DNA of 30,934 nucleotides from Candidatus Coatesiibacteriota bacterium (GTDB lineage: Bacteria > JAFGND01), in the NCBI GenBank assembly GCA_016927185.1, contig JAFGND010000050.1:1-30934 (forward strand). Reading direction: 5' to 3'. Positions 7,137 to 16,021 of this stretch are shown in pieces (within the stretch, counting starts at the first letter, position 1; each line of letters starts with the position of its first letter). The notes under the pieces are model-generated. The model ran no database searches and was not told the DNA's origin. It saw only the letters and a program-made list of their open reading frames with translations. Position numbers and translations under genes: made by a program.

Positions 7137-9502
7137 TGCCAAAAGAAAAAATTACTACTAACAAAGAAATAAATGATTTAAAGAAGATACCTGACACATT
7201 ACCTTTGATACCATTAAGGGATCTTGTAATATTCCCTTATATAGCATCACCCGTACTTGTTGGTCGTCCTGATTCCCTGAATGCAATGCTTTATGCTGTT
7301 GATCATGAAGAATATGTATTTCTCACCTGCCAGAAAGATGCAGAAGTTGAAAATCCTCAAATGGCTGATCTTTACAGAACAGGAACAATTGCCAAGATAC
7401 TTCAATACATAAAACTTCCAAACAACTCAGCAAAAATGCTGATAGAAGGTCTTTGCAAGGCAATGATTACAGAAAGTAGATTAACAAAGGATTTTATTAA
7501 GGTTAAGTATAGAATAATTGAAGAGAAATTCATTCATAATCTACGTTCTGAAGCTCTTTTCAGGAGTGTGCTGGAATCCTTCTCGGAATATGTAAAACTG
7601 AACAAGAGATTGCCCGACGAAATCCTTCTGTCTTTGAGAAATGAAGACAATCCCATCAGACTGTCTTATCTGCTTGCAGCACATTTACTTGTCAAGACAA
7701 GCATCAAGCAGGAATTTCTTGAAACTGTCAATCTCACAGAGAGATTCGAGAAAATCGCAAGTATTCTCATGTCTGAAATTGAGATACTTAGAATAGAAAG
7801 AGAAATAGAGGATCAGGTAAGGGATCAGGTGCAGAAGAACCAGCGTGAGTTTTATTTGCATGAGCAGCTAAAAGCAATAAGAAAGGAGTTAAGCACTGGC
7901 ATCGGAATTGAAGAGACTGATGAAACTGAAGAACTTGAACAGAAAATTACAGAAGCAGGCATGACAGAGGAAGCTTTCAATAAGGCAACGAAAGAGCTTC
8001 ATAGAATGTCCCAGATGCCTTCAATGACTCCGGAAGCTGCTGTAGTAAGAAATTATCTTGATTGGCTTATAAACCTGCCATGGCAAAAACAGACTGAAGA
8101 TATACTGGATATAAAACTTGCCCAGAGAATACTGGATGAAGATCATTACGGTCTTGAGAAAATAAAGGAAAGAATAGTTGAGTATCTTGCAGTAAGACAG
8201 CTTAATCCAAATCTAAAAGGCCCGATAATATGTTTTGTAGGTCCTCCTGGTGTTGGGAAAACCTCACTTGGTAAAAGCATCGCAAGAGCTCTTAACAGAA
8301 AATTCGTGAGAGTGAGTCTGGGTGGTATCAGAGATGAAGCTGAGATAAGAGGTCATAGAAGAACATATATTGGAAGCATGCCAGGTAAAATAATTCAGGG
8401 GATAAAAAAAGCTGGTGTCAAGAATCCTGTTTTTCTGCTAGATGAAATAGACAAACTAGGTATAGATTTCAGGGGAGATCCTTCTTCTGCACTTCTTGAA
8501 GCTCTGGATCCGGAACAAAACAAGGCATTCAATGATCATTATATAGAAGTTGATTTTGATCTCTCTCAGGTCATGTTCATAACTACTGCAAATGTGATTC
8601 ATACAATACCTCCTCCGCTTCTTGACAGAATGGAAGTGCTGAGGCTTCCTGGATACATAGATTATGAAAAAATTGAAATAGCTAAGGGCTTCCTGATTCC
8701 GAAGCAGATAAAAGAGAATGGACTTAAAAAAAAGGATCTCTCTTTCACAGTTGAAGGATTACAGAGCCTGATTGATGAATACACAAAAGAAGCTGGAGTA
8801 AGAAACCTTGAAAGAGAAATAGGCTCCATATGCAGGAAAGTAGCAAGAAGAAAGGCAGAAAACAAGAAAAGCAAGACCATTAAAATAACAAGAGATAGTA
8901 TCAAGGATTTAATCGGTATTCCACGCTTCATACCTTCATCAAAGCCAAAAGGTGGCGAAATAGGTGTTGCTGTAGGTCTTGCATGGACTTCAGTTGGGGG
9001 AGATATCTTGAAAATTGAAGCACTGACATTACCTGGAAAAGGAAATCTGGTACTTACAGGGAAATTGGGGAAAGTTATGCAAGAATCTGCCCAGGCTGCA
9101 ATGAGTTTTGCAAGATCAAGAGCCGAAATACTTGGGCTTGAATCAGATTTTTATCAGAATCTAGATATACATATTCATCTTCCAGAAGGTGCGATTCCCA
9201 AAGATGGACCTTCTGCAGGCATAACAATGGCAGTTGCCTTGATGAGTGCATTATCTAAAAAACCGGTTATTCCTGATATTGCAATGACAGGAGAGATAAC
9301 TCTTCAAGGAGAGGTAATCCCGATTGGTGGCTTGAATGAAAAACTTGTAGCTGCAAAAAGAGCTGGGATTAAACAGGTACTTGTTCCATATGGAAACAAG
9401 AAAGACCTGGAAGAAATTAATGTTAAAATAACTGAAGGGATGGAGATAAAGTTGATTTCGGATATGGATGAGGTGTTAAAACTGGCTCTGGATGCAAAAT
9501 AA
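7136..9502 (+). CDS. lon: Lon protease (LonA type)
   Basis: A 788-residue cytosolic ATP-dependent protease. The N-terminal LON substrate-binding domain begins at [14 protein letters not shown] coiled-coil middle region precedes the AAA+ domain (Walker A GPPGVGKT, Walker B FLLDEIDK) and the C-terminal serine-lysine protease domain. The catalytic Ser is in PKDGPSAG and the catalytic Lys in [14 protein letters not shown]. Length and order are typical of LonA. Translation is coupled to clpX through TAATG. The tig-clpP-clpX-lon order is widely conserved in bacteria and supports the operon. Confidence 0.97.
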   Translation: MPKEKITTNKEINDLKKIPDTLPLIPLRDLVIFPYIASPVLVGRPDSLNAMLYAVDHEEYVFLTCQKDAEVENPQMADLYRTGTIAKILQYIKLPNNSAKMLIEGLCKAMITESRLTKDFIKVKYRIIEEKFIHNLRSEALFRSVLESFSEYVKLNKRLPDEILLSLRNEDNPIRLSYLLAAHLLVKTSIKQEFLETVNLTERFEKIASILMSEIEILRIEREIEDQVRDQVQKNQREFYLHEQLKAIRKELSTGIGIEETDETEELEQKITEAGMTEEAFNKATKELHRMSQMPSMTPEAAVVRNYLDWLINLPWQKQTEDILDIKLAQRILDEDHYGLEKIKERIVEYLAVRQLNPNLKGPIICFVGPPGVGKTSLGKSIARALNRKFVRVSLGGIRDEAEIRGHRRTYIGSMPGKIIQGIKKAGVKNPVFLLDEIDKLGIDFRGDPSSALLEALDPEQNKAFNDHYIEVDFDLSQVMFITTANVIHTIPPPLLDRMEVLRLPGYIDYEKIEIAKGFLIPKQIKENGLKKKDLSFTVEGLQSLIDEYTKEAGVRNLEREIGSICRKVARRKAENKKSKTIKITRDSIKDLIGIPRFIPSSKPKGGEIGVAVGLAWTSVGGDILKIEALTLPGKGNLVLTGKLGKVMQESAQAAMSFARSRAEILGLESDFYQNLDIHIHLPEGAIPKDGPSAGITMAVALMSALSKKPVIPDIAMTGEITLQGEVIPIGGLNEKLVAAKRAGIKQVLVPYGNKKDLEEINVKITEGMEIKLISDMDEVLKLALDAK

Positions 9503-9511
9503 AGGCTAGAT

Positions 9512-10906
9512 ATGGCAGCTACATCCTGGCAGAGATATGTTTTTCCAGTTCTTCAGATAATTGGTGATTGTGCTGCAACATCTTTTGCAATTCTGATAAC
9601 TTTCCAGATTAGAAAAGAGCTACTGACTGGTATACTTCCCTACCTTATCCATCCTCTTATAATATATCTGAGAGTTATTCCTTTTGTCATATTTGTAACT
9701 GTATTCGTGTTTGCATTACAGAACCTCTATGCCAGACAGAGGAATGTAACTACTTTCAAGGAGTGGATCAGCATAATCAAGGGAGTCAGTATTGTAGTTC
9801 TTGTTATAATGTCAGCATCTTTCCTCTATCAATTTGTATATTCAAGAACAATTATAATAATGTTCTATGCAATTGATATAATATTACTTACAATAGTAAG
9901 ACTGATATTTAGAAGATTCCGGACTTTTCTTTTGACTAAAGAATTCGATACGATAAGAGCACTGATTCTTGGAACGAAGGAAACCGCACGAATAATTGCT
10001 TCTAAAATGAAACGTTTTCCTACTCTGGGATACAGGGTGATAGGTTTTGTTCAAAGCTCAACCGGTTTAGGTCAAGCTCATGAACTTGAAAAACTCCCAC
10101 TGCTTGGGACCTGGCATCACCTGAAGGATATTGTAGCCAAGCATAACATAGAGGAGGTATTTGTTGCAGATCCTAACATCCCGCATCAGGAGCTTCTTGA
10201 TCTGGTATCTCAATTCGATAGCAAACAGATAAAATTCAGGGTAGTGACAGATCTATTCGAGATTATCTCAAGCGAAACTGATATAATTGGCGTTGCAGAT
10301 ACTCCTGTCATAAACCTCAATACGTCAACATTGACTCCTACATGGGCTGTTATAAAGCGTTTGTTCGATATACTTGTATCAATATTGGTATTGATAATGA
10401 CTTTGCCCTTCTGGATTCTTGTAGGAATACTTATAAAGATTGATTCAAAAGGTCCTGTCATTTTCAAGCAAAAACGCATAGGATTGAACGGAAGAGAATT
10501 CATGATGTACAAATTCAGGACAATGCATTCAAACACAGAAGTTTTTGCCCCTGCACCATCAACTATGGAGGATATCAGGATAACCAGGATTGGGAAGTTC
10601 CTGAGAGTTTCCTCTGTTGATGAGGTCCCACAGATAATAAATGTACTTAAAGGAGATATGAGCCTTGTAGGACCCAGACCTGAAATGCCTTTCATTGTTG
10701 AAACTTATAAACCATGGCAGAGAAAAAGGCTGGAAGTAAAACCAGGACTTACAGGCCTCTGGCAGGTTCTTGGACGCAAGGATCTCCCTCTTCATGAAAA
10801 TATAGAATACGATTTCTATTATATTAGAAATTGGTCGTTCCTGCTTGATATGGTGATTATAATAAAAACAATACCGTCGGTTCTAAAAGCAAAAGGTGCT
10901 TATTAA
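9512..10906 (+). CDS. Undecaprenyl-phosphate sugar phosphotransferase (WbaP/ExoY-like)
   Basis: A 464-residue membrane protein of the polyprenol-phosphate hexose-1-phosphate transferase family, which starts exopolysaccharide, capsule or O-antigen synthesis. Several hydrophobic segments occupy about residues 10-130. A Rossmann-like domain follows (ALILGTKETARII, IGFV, about 145-260). The catalytic domain (about 275-464) has KRLFDILVS, the membrane hairpin, MYKFRTM, SVDEVPQIINVLKGDMSLVGPRPE and KPGLTGLWQV. It lies 9 bases after lon with a weak AAAGG ribosome site. An envelope polysaccharide gene at the end of a proteostasis operon is unusual. The sugar transferred cannot be told. The 3' end overlaps the convergent GNAT gene by 4 bases. 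Confidence 0.92.
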   Translation: MAATSWQRYVFPVLQIIGDCAATSFAILITFQIRKELLTGILPYLIHPLIIYLRVIPFVIFVTVFVFALQNLYARQRNVTTFKEWISIIKGVSIVVLVIMSASFLYQFVYSRTIIIMFYAIDIILLTIVRLIFRRFRTFLLTKEFDTIRALILGTKETARIIASKMKRFPTLGYRVIGFVQSSTGLGQAHELEKLPLLGTWHHLKDIVAKHNIEEVFVADPNIPHQELLDLVSQFDSKQIKFRVVTDLFEIISSETDIIGVADTPVINLNTSTLTPTWAVIKRLFDILVSILVLIMTLPFWILVGILIKIDSKGPVIFKQKRIGLNGREFMMYKFRTMHSNTEVFAPAPSTMEDIRITRIGKFLRVSSVDEVPQIINVLKGDMSLVGPRPEMPFIVETYKPWQRKRLEVKPGLTGLWQVLGRKDLPLHENIEYDFYYIRNWSFLLDMVIIIKTIPSVLKAKGAY

Positions 10907-11430
10907 AGCTTCTTGATGAAATATACCCCTTCAAACCATTCATTAAGCCTTTCTACATAAGTCCATCCCGGGACAATGCAGAAACCAAGTTTGTGCTTGA
11001 TCCTGTAATTCTGTTTTTTATCAAGACTTGACCATGAGCGCATCTGATAATATCTGTTTTCTATGCCCGTCTTGATAGCTTCTTTCTGTAATCTTGTACC
11101 AATTCCCTTGTTTCTTAAAAGCTTTTCTACAGCAAATGTATAAACAAAAATCTCTTTCTCTTTCATGAAAACAAAATCAGATGGGATTTTAGCAGATGGG
11201 GCAAGAATAGGGATTCTTATAAACTGAATCTTGAGTGAAATATGTGCCACAATCTTTTCATCAAGAAATCCACAGATTATAAGATAGCTTCCAGATTTCA
11301 GCATCTCTTCAACTTCCAGAATAGTGCTTTCTTTATGTCCTGTATTAATCAGATGATTCATGAATTCATCTTTCATGTTATCAGGTAAGGGCTTATATAC
11401 AATATACTTGACTTCAGTTGATTTTTTCAC
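10903..11430 (-). CDS. GNAT family N-acetyltransferase
   Basis: A 175-residue protein with the GNAT acetyl-CoA motif A: a VYTFAVEKLLRNKGIGTRLQ strand-turn-helix containing RNKGIG. The closing helix and strand (SLDKKQNYRIKHKLGF) are also typical. It would transfer an acetyl group to an unknown amine. The start is a GTG at 11430, two bases after the stop of the SelA-like gene, with a weak ribosome site, so translation is probably coupled. It is the last gene of the HtrA-sigma-SelA-like operon. No substrate can be assigned. Confidence 0.8.
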   Translation of the reverse strand: MKKSTEVKYIVYKPLPDNMKDEFMNHLINTGHKESTILEVEEMLKSGSYLIICGFLDEKIVAHISLKIQFIRIPILAPSAKIPSDFVFMKEKEIFVYTFAVEKLLRNKGIGTRLQKEAIKTGIENRYYQMRSWSSLDKKQNYRIKHKLGFCIVPGWTYVERLNEWFEGVYFIKKL

Positions 11431-11432
11431 TA

Positions 11433-12521
11433 TTAACTATTCTTGTTTCCCTCGAGAATGTTATACCAGGTTTCACTAAGACCAAACCTTGCCGTTCTAA
11501 GACTCAATGCTTTTTCTCGCAAGATATAATCACTGAAACGATATGGTGAGTTTTTCATGATAAAAGTTTCTCCTCTCTCCCACCTACATCCAAGTTTTTC
11601 AGCAAGTATAATGAAATCTTCTTGAGGAGCTTCTGGATTGATAATGTCAATCTTTCTTTCGGACATTGATATGGAATTGTAGAGACTGTAAAGTGCTGAA
11701 TTATCAGGTTTTGCCAAGTCAGGATTTCCTGTTTCAAATCTGCAATTCTTGTTTATCAATGTTATGCATATGTTCCTGGTACCAAACAGGGAGAAAACTG
11801 AAATATCACAACTGGTGACAAAATTCAGTGAAAATAATCCATTAATACTTTCAGGATTAAGCATCGGGAGAAAGGGAGTAAAAAAAATCACTGGATGTCT
11901 AAGGATTTCTTCCTGTTCAGGTTCTTTCAAGAATCCTTCTGCCTTGAATAGCCATGAGAAATAAACAAGCAAGGGAAAATCTCCTAAGTCCTCTTTCTTG
12001 AAATGATTAGCTGTTCCGCATTCATGAAATCGAATTCCTGTCTCCATAAGAAGATTTATCAGTTCCCTATCCATTCTTTTTACAGGAACCTGTATGCCCC
12101 AAATGGGGTATACTATTTTCTTGAATACCTCGTATGGGGTATTTGTTAAAATCACTTTTGAATCCTGAAAAATACTTTCTAACAGAATTTTGCATCTTTC
12201 ATGAATATTGTAAGGAATTTCTATATTTTCTGCTGGATGAAAAAAATTCCTGTTTAACAGACCAGAGCCATCATAAATCTTTTCTGATTGAGGAATCTCT
12301 GTATCATCATCTTTTATTTTATTGATTATCAATGAAATAACTTCATCTTTCGATTCAATCCGTAAATCATTCTCTTCTAATATTCTCCTGCGAAGTATAT
12401 CGGTTTTGATTCTTGCTATTTGCGCTAACTCTCTGTCCAAAAAAGAGTTATCTGGATATTTTTTACGATATTCATTTATTACGGAATCTGTTGAGGGCAG
12501 GTATCTCAGATATTCTGACAT
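11433..12521 (-). CDS. SelA-like protein lacking the PLP lysine (probable pseudoenzyme)
   Basis: 362 residues that line up along their length with L-seryl-tRNA(Sec) selenium transferase SelA (about 460). The opening LRYLPSTD resembles SelA's conserved LPxxD; DGSGLLNRNF resembles TGTVLHTNLGR; VPVKRMDRELINLLMETG then FHECGTANH resembles IPDVMRQAG then HEVGTTNR; LREKALSLRT resembles the terminal RL.LDLR. About 45 residues around SelA's VNNNAAAV are missing. The PLP-lysine motif FSGDKLLGG is replaced by VFSLFGTRNI (residues 242-251), and the PLP-contacting TDLGSG region reads FFTPF. So the fold seems kept and the chemistry lost. It overlaps the sigma factor stop by one base. SelA is known to bind Ser-tRNA(Sec); RNA binding here is inference. 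Confidence 0.65.
   Translation of the reverse strand: MSEYLRYLPSTDSVINEYRKKYPDNSFLDRELAQIARIKTDILRRRILEENDLRIESKDEVISLIINKIKDDDTEIPQSEKIYDGSGLLNRNFFHPAENIEIPYNIHERCKILLESIFQDSKVILTNTPYEVFKKIVYPIWGIQVPVKRMDRELINLLMETGIRFHECGTANHFKKEDLGDFPLLVYFSWLFKAEGFLKEPEQEEILRHPVIFFTPFLPMLNPESINGLFSLNFVTSCDISVFSLFGTRNICITLINKNCRFETGNPDLAKPDNSALYSLYNSISMSERKIDIINPEAPQEDFIILAEKLGCRWERGETFIMKNSPYRFSDYILREKALSLRTARFGLSETWYNILEGNKNS
12094..12142. repeat. Two 18-bp palindromes inside the SelA-like gene
   Basis: ATGCCCCAAATGGGGTAT (12094-12111) and ATACCTCGTATGGGGTAT (12125-12142) follow the same 5+2+5 palindrome plan with ATA/TAT ends as the sites at 3156-3214. Their starts are 31 bases apart, about three helical turns. 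They encode parts of YPIWGI and NTPYEV in the SelA-like protein. The first has a fully symmetric CCCCA-AA-TGGGG core. They may be intragenic binding sites for the factor that uses the 3.2-kb cluster. Confidence 0.45.
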
Positions 12522-13420
12522 TATGATATGAAAACTTCAAGTTTACTGATATCTTCAGACAATCTTAGTTTTGTAAGAGCTTGTTCCTTTATCTGACGTA
12601 TTCTCTCTCTTGTCAAGCCCAGATTCTGACCTATCTCTTCCAGAGTATGCGGTCTGGAAGTATACAGACCGAAATATAGTTCTATAACCTGTCTCTCTCT
12701 CTCAGAAAGACTTGAGAGAAGCTTTTCTATCTGCTGATATAGCTCTTCCTGTATGAATACGGTCTCTGGAGTTATTATCCTTGAATCCTCAAGCATTTCC
12801 ACACTTGAAGTATCAGAATCATCTGAAAAAGGAGCATCAAGAGAAATATACGAAGAACCCTGTTCATGTGTTATCTGTTGAAAATCCTTGCTTGAGATCT
12901 TCTCTGCCTCAAGCAATTCCTTAAGTTCTTCTTGTTCAAGTTCAGGATTATCAATTGAAGCAGCTTCCTTTATTATCTGTTGATACTTCTCTTCAAGTTT
13001 CTGTTTCTTCTTCAGCCTTGCAATCTTGCTTGCAGGCTGTCTTATAAGATCCGATTTTTCCTGTATGGATTGCAATATGCCCTGTCTTATCCACCAAATT
13101 GCATAAGTTATGAATCTGCAACCTTTTTCTAAATCGAATTTGGTTGCAGCTTTTATCAATCCAAGATTTCCTTCATTAATGAGATCAGACAGGCTAAGTC
13201 CATGATTTCTATACTGTTTTGCAATATTTATTACAAAACGCAAATTAGCTTCAGTAAGCTCGTCAATTGCCTGCAAATCTCCTTCCCTGATCCTTCTCGC
13301 AAGATTCAGTTCCTCTTCAGGAGTTAGAAGAGGAACATCCTCTAGATCCTTGAAGTACGATATCAGGCACCTTTCCTCGCCTTCTTTAGATTCCGATACT
13401 TCCAGATTGTTTTTATCCAT
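12521..13420 (-). CDS. RNA polymerase sigma70-family factor, short primary-like
   Basis: A 299-residue sigma factor that directs RNA polymerase to promoters. It starts almost directly at region 1.2 (about 19-45, with LTPEEELNLARRI). Region 2 (about 50-125) holds NLRFVINIAKQY, LSDLINEGNLGLIKA and ITYAIWWIRQGI, region 3 follows, and region 4 (about 230-288) carries the helix-turn-helix TLEEIGQNLGLTRERIRQI. There is no region 1.1. This fits a RpoD/RpoS-like group 1 or 2 factor. The window's TTGACA/TATAAT-like promoters would suit it. Ribosome site AAGGAT precedes the ATG. It sits 4 bases after HtrA and overlaps the SelA-like gene by one base, so envelope protease and sigma factor are made together. 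Confidence 0.9.
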   Translation of the reverse strand: MDKNNLEVSESKEGEERCLISYFKDLEDVPLLTPEEELNLARRIREGDLQAIDELTEANLRFVINIAKQYRNHGLSLSDLINEGNLGLIKAATKFDLEKGCRFITYAIWWIRQGILQSIQEKSDLIRQPASKIARLKKKQKLEEKYQQIIKEAASIDNPELEQEELKELLEAEKISSKDFQQITHEQGSSYISLDAPFSDDSDTSSVEMLEDSRIITPETVFIQEELYQQIEKLLSSLSERERQVIELYFGLYTSRPHTLEEIGQNLGLTRERIRQIKEQALTKLRLSEDISKLEVFIS

Positions 13421-13424
13421 ATCC

Positions 13425-14984
13425 TTATGGTGTAAAAGATATATACAAACCAGTATTCTGCCGATAAATATACATCACAATGCTAGTCTTCTTTTTTGAT
13501 AGTTCCTCAATTTTCCTCTTGAAATCGCTTGCATTATTGACTGGAGTCTTGTTTATTTCAACAATTACGTCACCACGATTCAGCACACCTGATGCTGATG
13601 AAGTCTGATCCACTCCAATTACAACAACACCTGACTTAACAGGAAATTGATAATTGCCCAGGCTTGGATGATTCAAATCAACTACCTTTATTCCAAACAC
13701 ATCATCCTTAGGTTTTATATCCTTCCCTCTTTCAGCCTGGCTTCTTACATCTCCAAGATCATCAGGTCTTTGAGCCAGTTTTATCTTTATCTTGTTTTGC
13801 TTGTCAGCTCTATAGTAAGTCAGCTCAACCTGACCATCAGAACCTGCATCACCTATATATATCATCAGAGAATTCGCATCTTTGATTGGTTTTCCGTCTA
13901 CTTCCGTAATAATATCTCCTCTCATCAAGCCAGCCTTTTCAGCAGGACCGCCTGAAGTCACACTATTGATGAGAACACCTTCCTTAACACTTGAACCCAT
14001 TCCCTGGGCTATCTGCGGTGTAAGATCAGTTATATTTACTCCTATATAACCTCTTGTAACCTTTCCTTTTTCCCTTAGCTGTTTCATAATAGATTTCGCC
14101 ATATTTATGGGAATTGCAAATCCAAGATTCTGTCCCATTGCATTAATTGCAGAATTGATTCCTATTACTTCTCCCTTTATATTAACAAGAGGTCCTCCAC
14201 TATTTCCTATATTTATTGGAGTATCAGTTTGAATAAAGCTCTGATAGATTGGTCCGCTATTCCCAAGACCGAGATGTGATCTTCCCTTTGCACTAATTAT
14301 CCCTACTGTCACAGTATTTTCGAGTCCCATGGGATTGCCAACTGCTATTGACCAATCTCCTACCTCTATCTTATCTGAATCACCAAGCTGTATAAATGGC
14401 AAGTCAGTCCCTTTTGCATCTATCTTTATCAAGGCAAGATCCGTCAAGGGATCCTGTCCAATAATCCTGGCTTCGTAAGTCTTTTTGTCGCTTAAAGTGA
14501 CAGTAATCTGTTTTGCTTTGTCAATAACATGATTATTGGTAATTATATACCCGTCTTTGTCAATTATGAAACCACTACCTTGCCCTTTAACTACTCTCTG
14601 CATTTCTCTTGGAGTAAACATCTGAAAATCATCATCTCCAAAAGGATCACTGAAAGGATTGAACCTGAAGTTTGGCATCTGGGGAAACATAGTCTTGACT
14701 GTTTCTACTCCTGTTACCTTTATAAATACCACTGCAGGTACGACTTTTTTTACCACTGCGACAAAAGGTGAATGCCCTTCATTGTCAACTAGAGGAATAT
14801 CGCTGATTTTTTCTGCAGTATTACTTGATGATTTTGTAGTTTCAGAATTATCGCTTTTAGTACCTAGTCCGAAATTCTTGATTTTTGAACTGCCATTACA
14901 CGAGCAAGATGTCGTTAATAGAATGGCAATTGTCAATAACATTGCTGTCGTTTTCATACTCCTCCTTATGAATGTGCTCTTCAT
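13425..14984 (-). CDS. HtrA/DegP-family serine protease, lipoprotein, two PDZ domains
   Basis: A 519-residue envelope protease for misfolded proteins. The signal sequence ends in the lipobox LTTSC, so it is probably lipid-anchored at Cys27. The chymotrypsin-fold domain carries the triad His152 (TNNHVID), Asp182 (LTDLALIK) and Ser262 (GNSGGPLV). Two PDZ domains follow (about 300-395 and 430-515). Two starts are plausible: ATG at 14984 with AAGGAG at good spacing, and an in-frame ATG at 14957 preceded by AGGAGG, which is itself made of codons of the longer form. It leads the operon with the sigma factor, SelA-like and GNAT genes. Identity is sure; the start is not. Confidence 0.95.
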   Translation of the reverse strand: MKSTFIRRSMKTTAMLLTIAILLTTSCSCNGSSKIKNFGLGTKSDNSETTKSSSNTAEKISDIPLVDNEGHSPFVAVVKKVVPAVVFIKVTGVETVKTMFPQMPNFRFNPFSDPFGDDDFQMFTPREMQRVVKGQGSGFIIDKDGYIITNNHVIDKAKQITVTLSDKKTYEARIIGQDPLTDLALIKIDAKGTDLPFIQLGDSDKIEVGDWSIAVGNPMGLENTVTVGIISAKGRSHLGLGNSGPIYQSFIQTDTPINIGNSGGPLVNIKGEVIGINSAINAMGQNLGFAIPINMAKSIMKQLREKGKVTRGYIGVNITDLTPQIAQGMGSSVKEGVLINSVTSGGPAEKAGLMRGDIITEVDGKPIKDANSLMIYIGDAGSDGQVELTYYRADKQNKIKIKLAQRPDDLGDVRSQAERGKDIKPKDDVFGIKVVDLNHPSLGNYQFPVKSGVVVIGVDQTSSASGVLNRGDVIVEINKTPVNNASDFKRKIEELSKKKTSIVMYIYRQNTGLYISFTP

Positions 14985-15044
14985 TATTACTCCTTCTGTA
15001 AAGTTATATCATTAATAAGTGGAGCAAAAAATATGCCAAAAAAA

Positions 15045-15129
15045 TGCCGAAGGTCGGAATCGAACCGACACGGAGTTAAACTCCGCGGGATTTTGAGTCC
15101 CGTGCGTCTACCAATTTCACCACTTCGGC
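15045..15129 (-). tRNA. tRNA-Leu (anticodon CAA)
   Basis: An 85-base class II tRNA on the minus strand. Acceptor GCCGAAG pairs with CTTCGGC with discriminator A. The anticodon loop CTCAAAA gives CAA (15093-15095 on the plus strand). A long variable arm and a GGTTCGATTCC T arm are present. CCA is not encoded; a T-run follows the 3' end directly. It lies 8 bases downstream of tRNA-Phe. Confidence 0.95.
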
Positions 15130-15137
15130 ATCAAAAA

Positions 15138-15210
15138 TGGCGAGACACAGAATTGAACTGTGGACGCCGGGATTTTCAGTCCCGCGCTCTACCAACTGAG
15201 CTATCTCGCC
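15138..15210 (-). tRNA. tRNA-Phe (anticodon GAA)
   Basis: A 73-base tRNA on the minus strand. Acceptor GGCGAGA pairs with TCTCGCC with discriminator A. The D arm has AGCTCAGTTGGTAGAGC, the anticodon loop is CTGAAAA (GAA), and the T arm is AGTTCAATTCT. CCA is not encoded. Confidence 0.95.
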
Positions 15211-15227
15211 ATTGCAAAACGCAAGCA

Positions 15228-15256
15228 AATTCCTCCAGTAAGACTATTCTTGTCAA
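15228..15256 (-). promoter_or_regulatory. Candidate promoter of the tRNA pair
   Basis: CTTGACA on the minus strand (TTGACA at 15251-15256) lies about 40 bases upstream of tRNA-Phe. The sequence 16-18 bases further on is only weakly -10-like (GGAATTT), so the call rests on the -35 box and position. Confidence 0.3.
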
Positions 15257-15330
15257 GAAAAATTGCAGAATAATCATTAATTCAGTTAACTTCAGGGATG
15301 AAGTCTTATCAAAGAAGATGAGTCTTTTTT

Positions 15331-15912
15331 CTAATGTATAATAACAACTCTGTTTTTCTTATTGCAAATAGAGAAAAGATAATCAATATCAGTGTTTTCT
15401 ATTGCTATGCACCCCTGAGTCCAGTTCCAGAACCAGACTCCACCTCCATGTATGCATATCTGTCCGCCAAGCATTGTATCCTGTGGTGGTGTTTCATAAT
15501 TCTTGATTGCAAAGACTATTCTCTTGTACTCATCATCATTTATCAGATTTCTCTTCAAACCTGATTCTGCATCCTTATCGTTTGGATAACTTATCAATAT
15601 TGATTTATAGAATGATTTGCTTTTCCTTAATTCGCATATGTAGTAGTCACCTTCTGGGGTTTTCAAATCTGAAACTCTCTCTTTCTTGCTTGAATCTCCC
15701 CTGCCAATTGATATCTTCATTTTCTTTATTGGCTTTTTTCCTTGATAAACAACAAGCTCCCTTTTCCCCTTTTTTACAAGCAGCCATATTCCCTTGTCAG
15801 CAACTGATTTGGAGAAATCTACTGTTGTTCTTGCTTCTTCTTCCTTGTTCAGCGACTTGCTGCAGGAAATTGTAAGAAGAACCGTCAGCAAAGTCAATGT
15901 AATAATTCTCAT
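15331..15912 (-). CDS. L,D-transpeptidase (YkuD family) lipoprotein
   Basis: A 193-residue protein with a short signal sequence and lipobox LTISC (Cys17), so probably anchored in the envelope. The YkuD catalytic motif is clear: His155 in CIHGGG and the nucleophile Cys168 in WTQGCIAIEN. TPEGDYYIC (residues 85-93) is the usual strand before the active site. Members form L,D cross-links in peptidoglycan or attach lipoproteins to it. An acidic residue two before the cysteine is replaced by Gln, within normal variation. The gene reads towards the two tRNAs; whether it is co-transcribed with them is unclear. Confidence 0.88.
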   Translation of the reverse strand: MRIITLTLLTVLLTISCSKSLNKEEEARTTVDFSKSVADKGIWLLVKKGKRELVVYQGKKPIKKMKISIGRGDSSKKERVSDLKTPEGDYYICELRKSKSFYKSILISYPNDKDAESGLKRNLINDDEYKRIVFAIKNYETPPQDTMLGGQICIHGGGVWFWNWTQGCIAIENTDIDYLFSICNKKNRVVIIH

Positions 15913-16021
15913 ACAGTATCTTTTCCATTAGCCAGTTTTCTGTCAAGCAAACTCCTGCATCAATATCTGAAAAAGATAGAAGTTGACCAAAAAACCTCTC
16001 TCTGAAAATTAGTTAATCATT

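Noticed and set aside
10210-10695. 161-codon open frame on the minus strand
   Set aside because: It lies wholly inside the catalytic domain of the sugar transferase, whose motifs are intact in the plus strand; the antisense protein has no recognisable features.
15270-15310. Hairpin ACTTCA-TCCC-TGAAGT after the YkuD gene as terminator
   Set aside because: A 6-bp stem with no T-run after it on the minus strand; too weak to call.
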